From the NCBI GenBank assembly GCA_016758965.1, contig JAEPRB010000140.1, forward strand, positions 43,185 to 107,184: DNA of 64,000 bases, read 5' to 3'. Each line of letters begins with the position of its first letter. The first letter of the stretch is position 1. The position numbers and the translations under genes are program-made. This DNA comes from Circinella minor (lineage: Eukaryota; Mucoromycota; Mucoromycetes; Mucorales; Lichtheimiaceae). Shown here one piece after another: positions 63,687 through 64,000 of the stretch. The notes beneath the pieces are model-generated. The model was not told the origin of the DNA. It made no database searches and saw nothing but the letters and a program-made list of their open reading frames with translations.

Positions 63687-64000
63687 ACTCTCATAATATT
63701 ATTTATATTGACATTTATATTTATATTTGTAATCCCAATTTAATTTTACATTATTATCAAAATAACAAAAGAAAACACAAACAAACAATTAAAAAAAAAT
63801 TGTTGCTATACCCTGAATGTTAAGGGGCAAAATCTGGAACTCTTTCAGATACTACTGGAACTCCATACGAAAACTCTTGTAACTACCTTCGAAAATGGAG
63901 ATGCATCTATAAACTAGTGATATTCTCGCTAAAAATGAAGAAAGTCACATACAACACCAATGGATTGGTACCAAAAAAAAAAATGTATAAAAAGGACCTT
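63687..64000. other. Right edge of window, nothing recognised
   Basis: 314 bp of AT-rich DNA with one mixed-composition stretch (63825-63960). No coding, RNA or repeat feature could be supported. Confidence 0.5.

Overview
The window is nuclear DNA of an early-diverging fungus, most likely Mucoromycota (Mucorales-like). It is very AT-rich and full of long poly-A/poly-T tracts and microsatellites. Genes carry many short GT-AG introns, nearly all ending in TAG. The gene set is fungal: PMT2-type O-mannosyltransferase, rhizopuspepsin-like protease, large-subunit catalase, Asn- and Gln-homopolymer-rich regulators. Several genes are typical of early fungi and animals but missing from common yeasts: a Frizzled-like receptor, a dysbindin-like BLOC-1 subunit and a PPP1R21/FERRY-like subunit. 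The species cannot be named from sequence alone. I rebuilt exon structures by hand; for every spliced model marked with high confidence the exon lengths sum to an exact multiple of three.

Layout. 1-6.6 kb: mostly non-coding, with a mitochondrial ICT1-like peptidyl-tRNA hydrolase (minus) at 3.9-4.4 kb. 6.6-20.8 kb: dense block holding CCT2 (plus), a secreted large catalase (minus), a dysbindin-like gene (plus) converging on a secreted aspartic protease (minus) with only 3 bp between stop codons, and PAB1 (plus). 22-30 kb: a DUF423/TMEM256 membrane protein (minus), RFT1 (plus), a secreted orphan protein (plus) and an ER-anchored-type SDR (minus). 30.9-35.8 kb: accessory DNA with a 746-bp TA-flanked inverted-repeat transposon inserted into a decayed reading frame, a spliced Asn-rich F-box-like gene and unrecognised remnants. 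35.8-39 kb: a bromodomain-like chromatin factor and RPS9. 39.8-49.8 kb: three minus-strand genes, a Frizzled-like GPCR, PMT2 and a TALE-like homeodomain factor. 53.1-54.5 kb: METTL2/TRM140-type tRNA m3C methyltransferase. 54.8-57 kb: a second transposon island with a decayed serine-recombinase-like ORF and a 789-bp inverted second copy of the same transposon, again splitting a reading frame. 57.4-60.7 kb: PPP1R21-like gene. 60.7-64 kb: mostly non-coding with a decayed ORF at the end.

How the genes relate. There are no operons. Several products share pathways: RFT1 and PMT2 both use dolichol-linked sugars in the ER; catalase and aspartic protease are both exported and are separated only by the dysbindin-like gene; CCT2, PAB1, RPS9 and the tRNA methyltransferase are housekeeping genes of translation and folding; dysbindin-like (BLOC-1) and PPP1R21-like (FERRY) proteins both belong to endosomal trafficking. 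The most interesting points are the FERRY-like and BLOC-1-like proteins in a fungus, the CRD-bearing Frizzled-like receptor, the matched transposon pair sitting inside reading frames, and a CCT2 start codon that appears to sit alone on its own exon.
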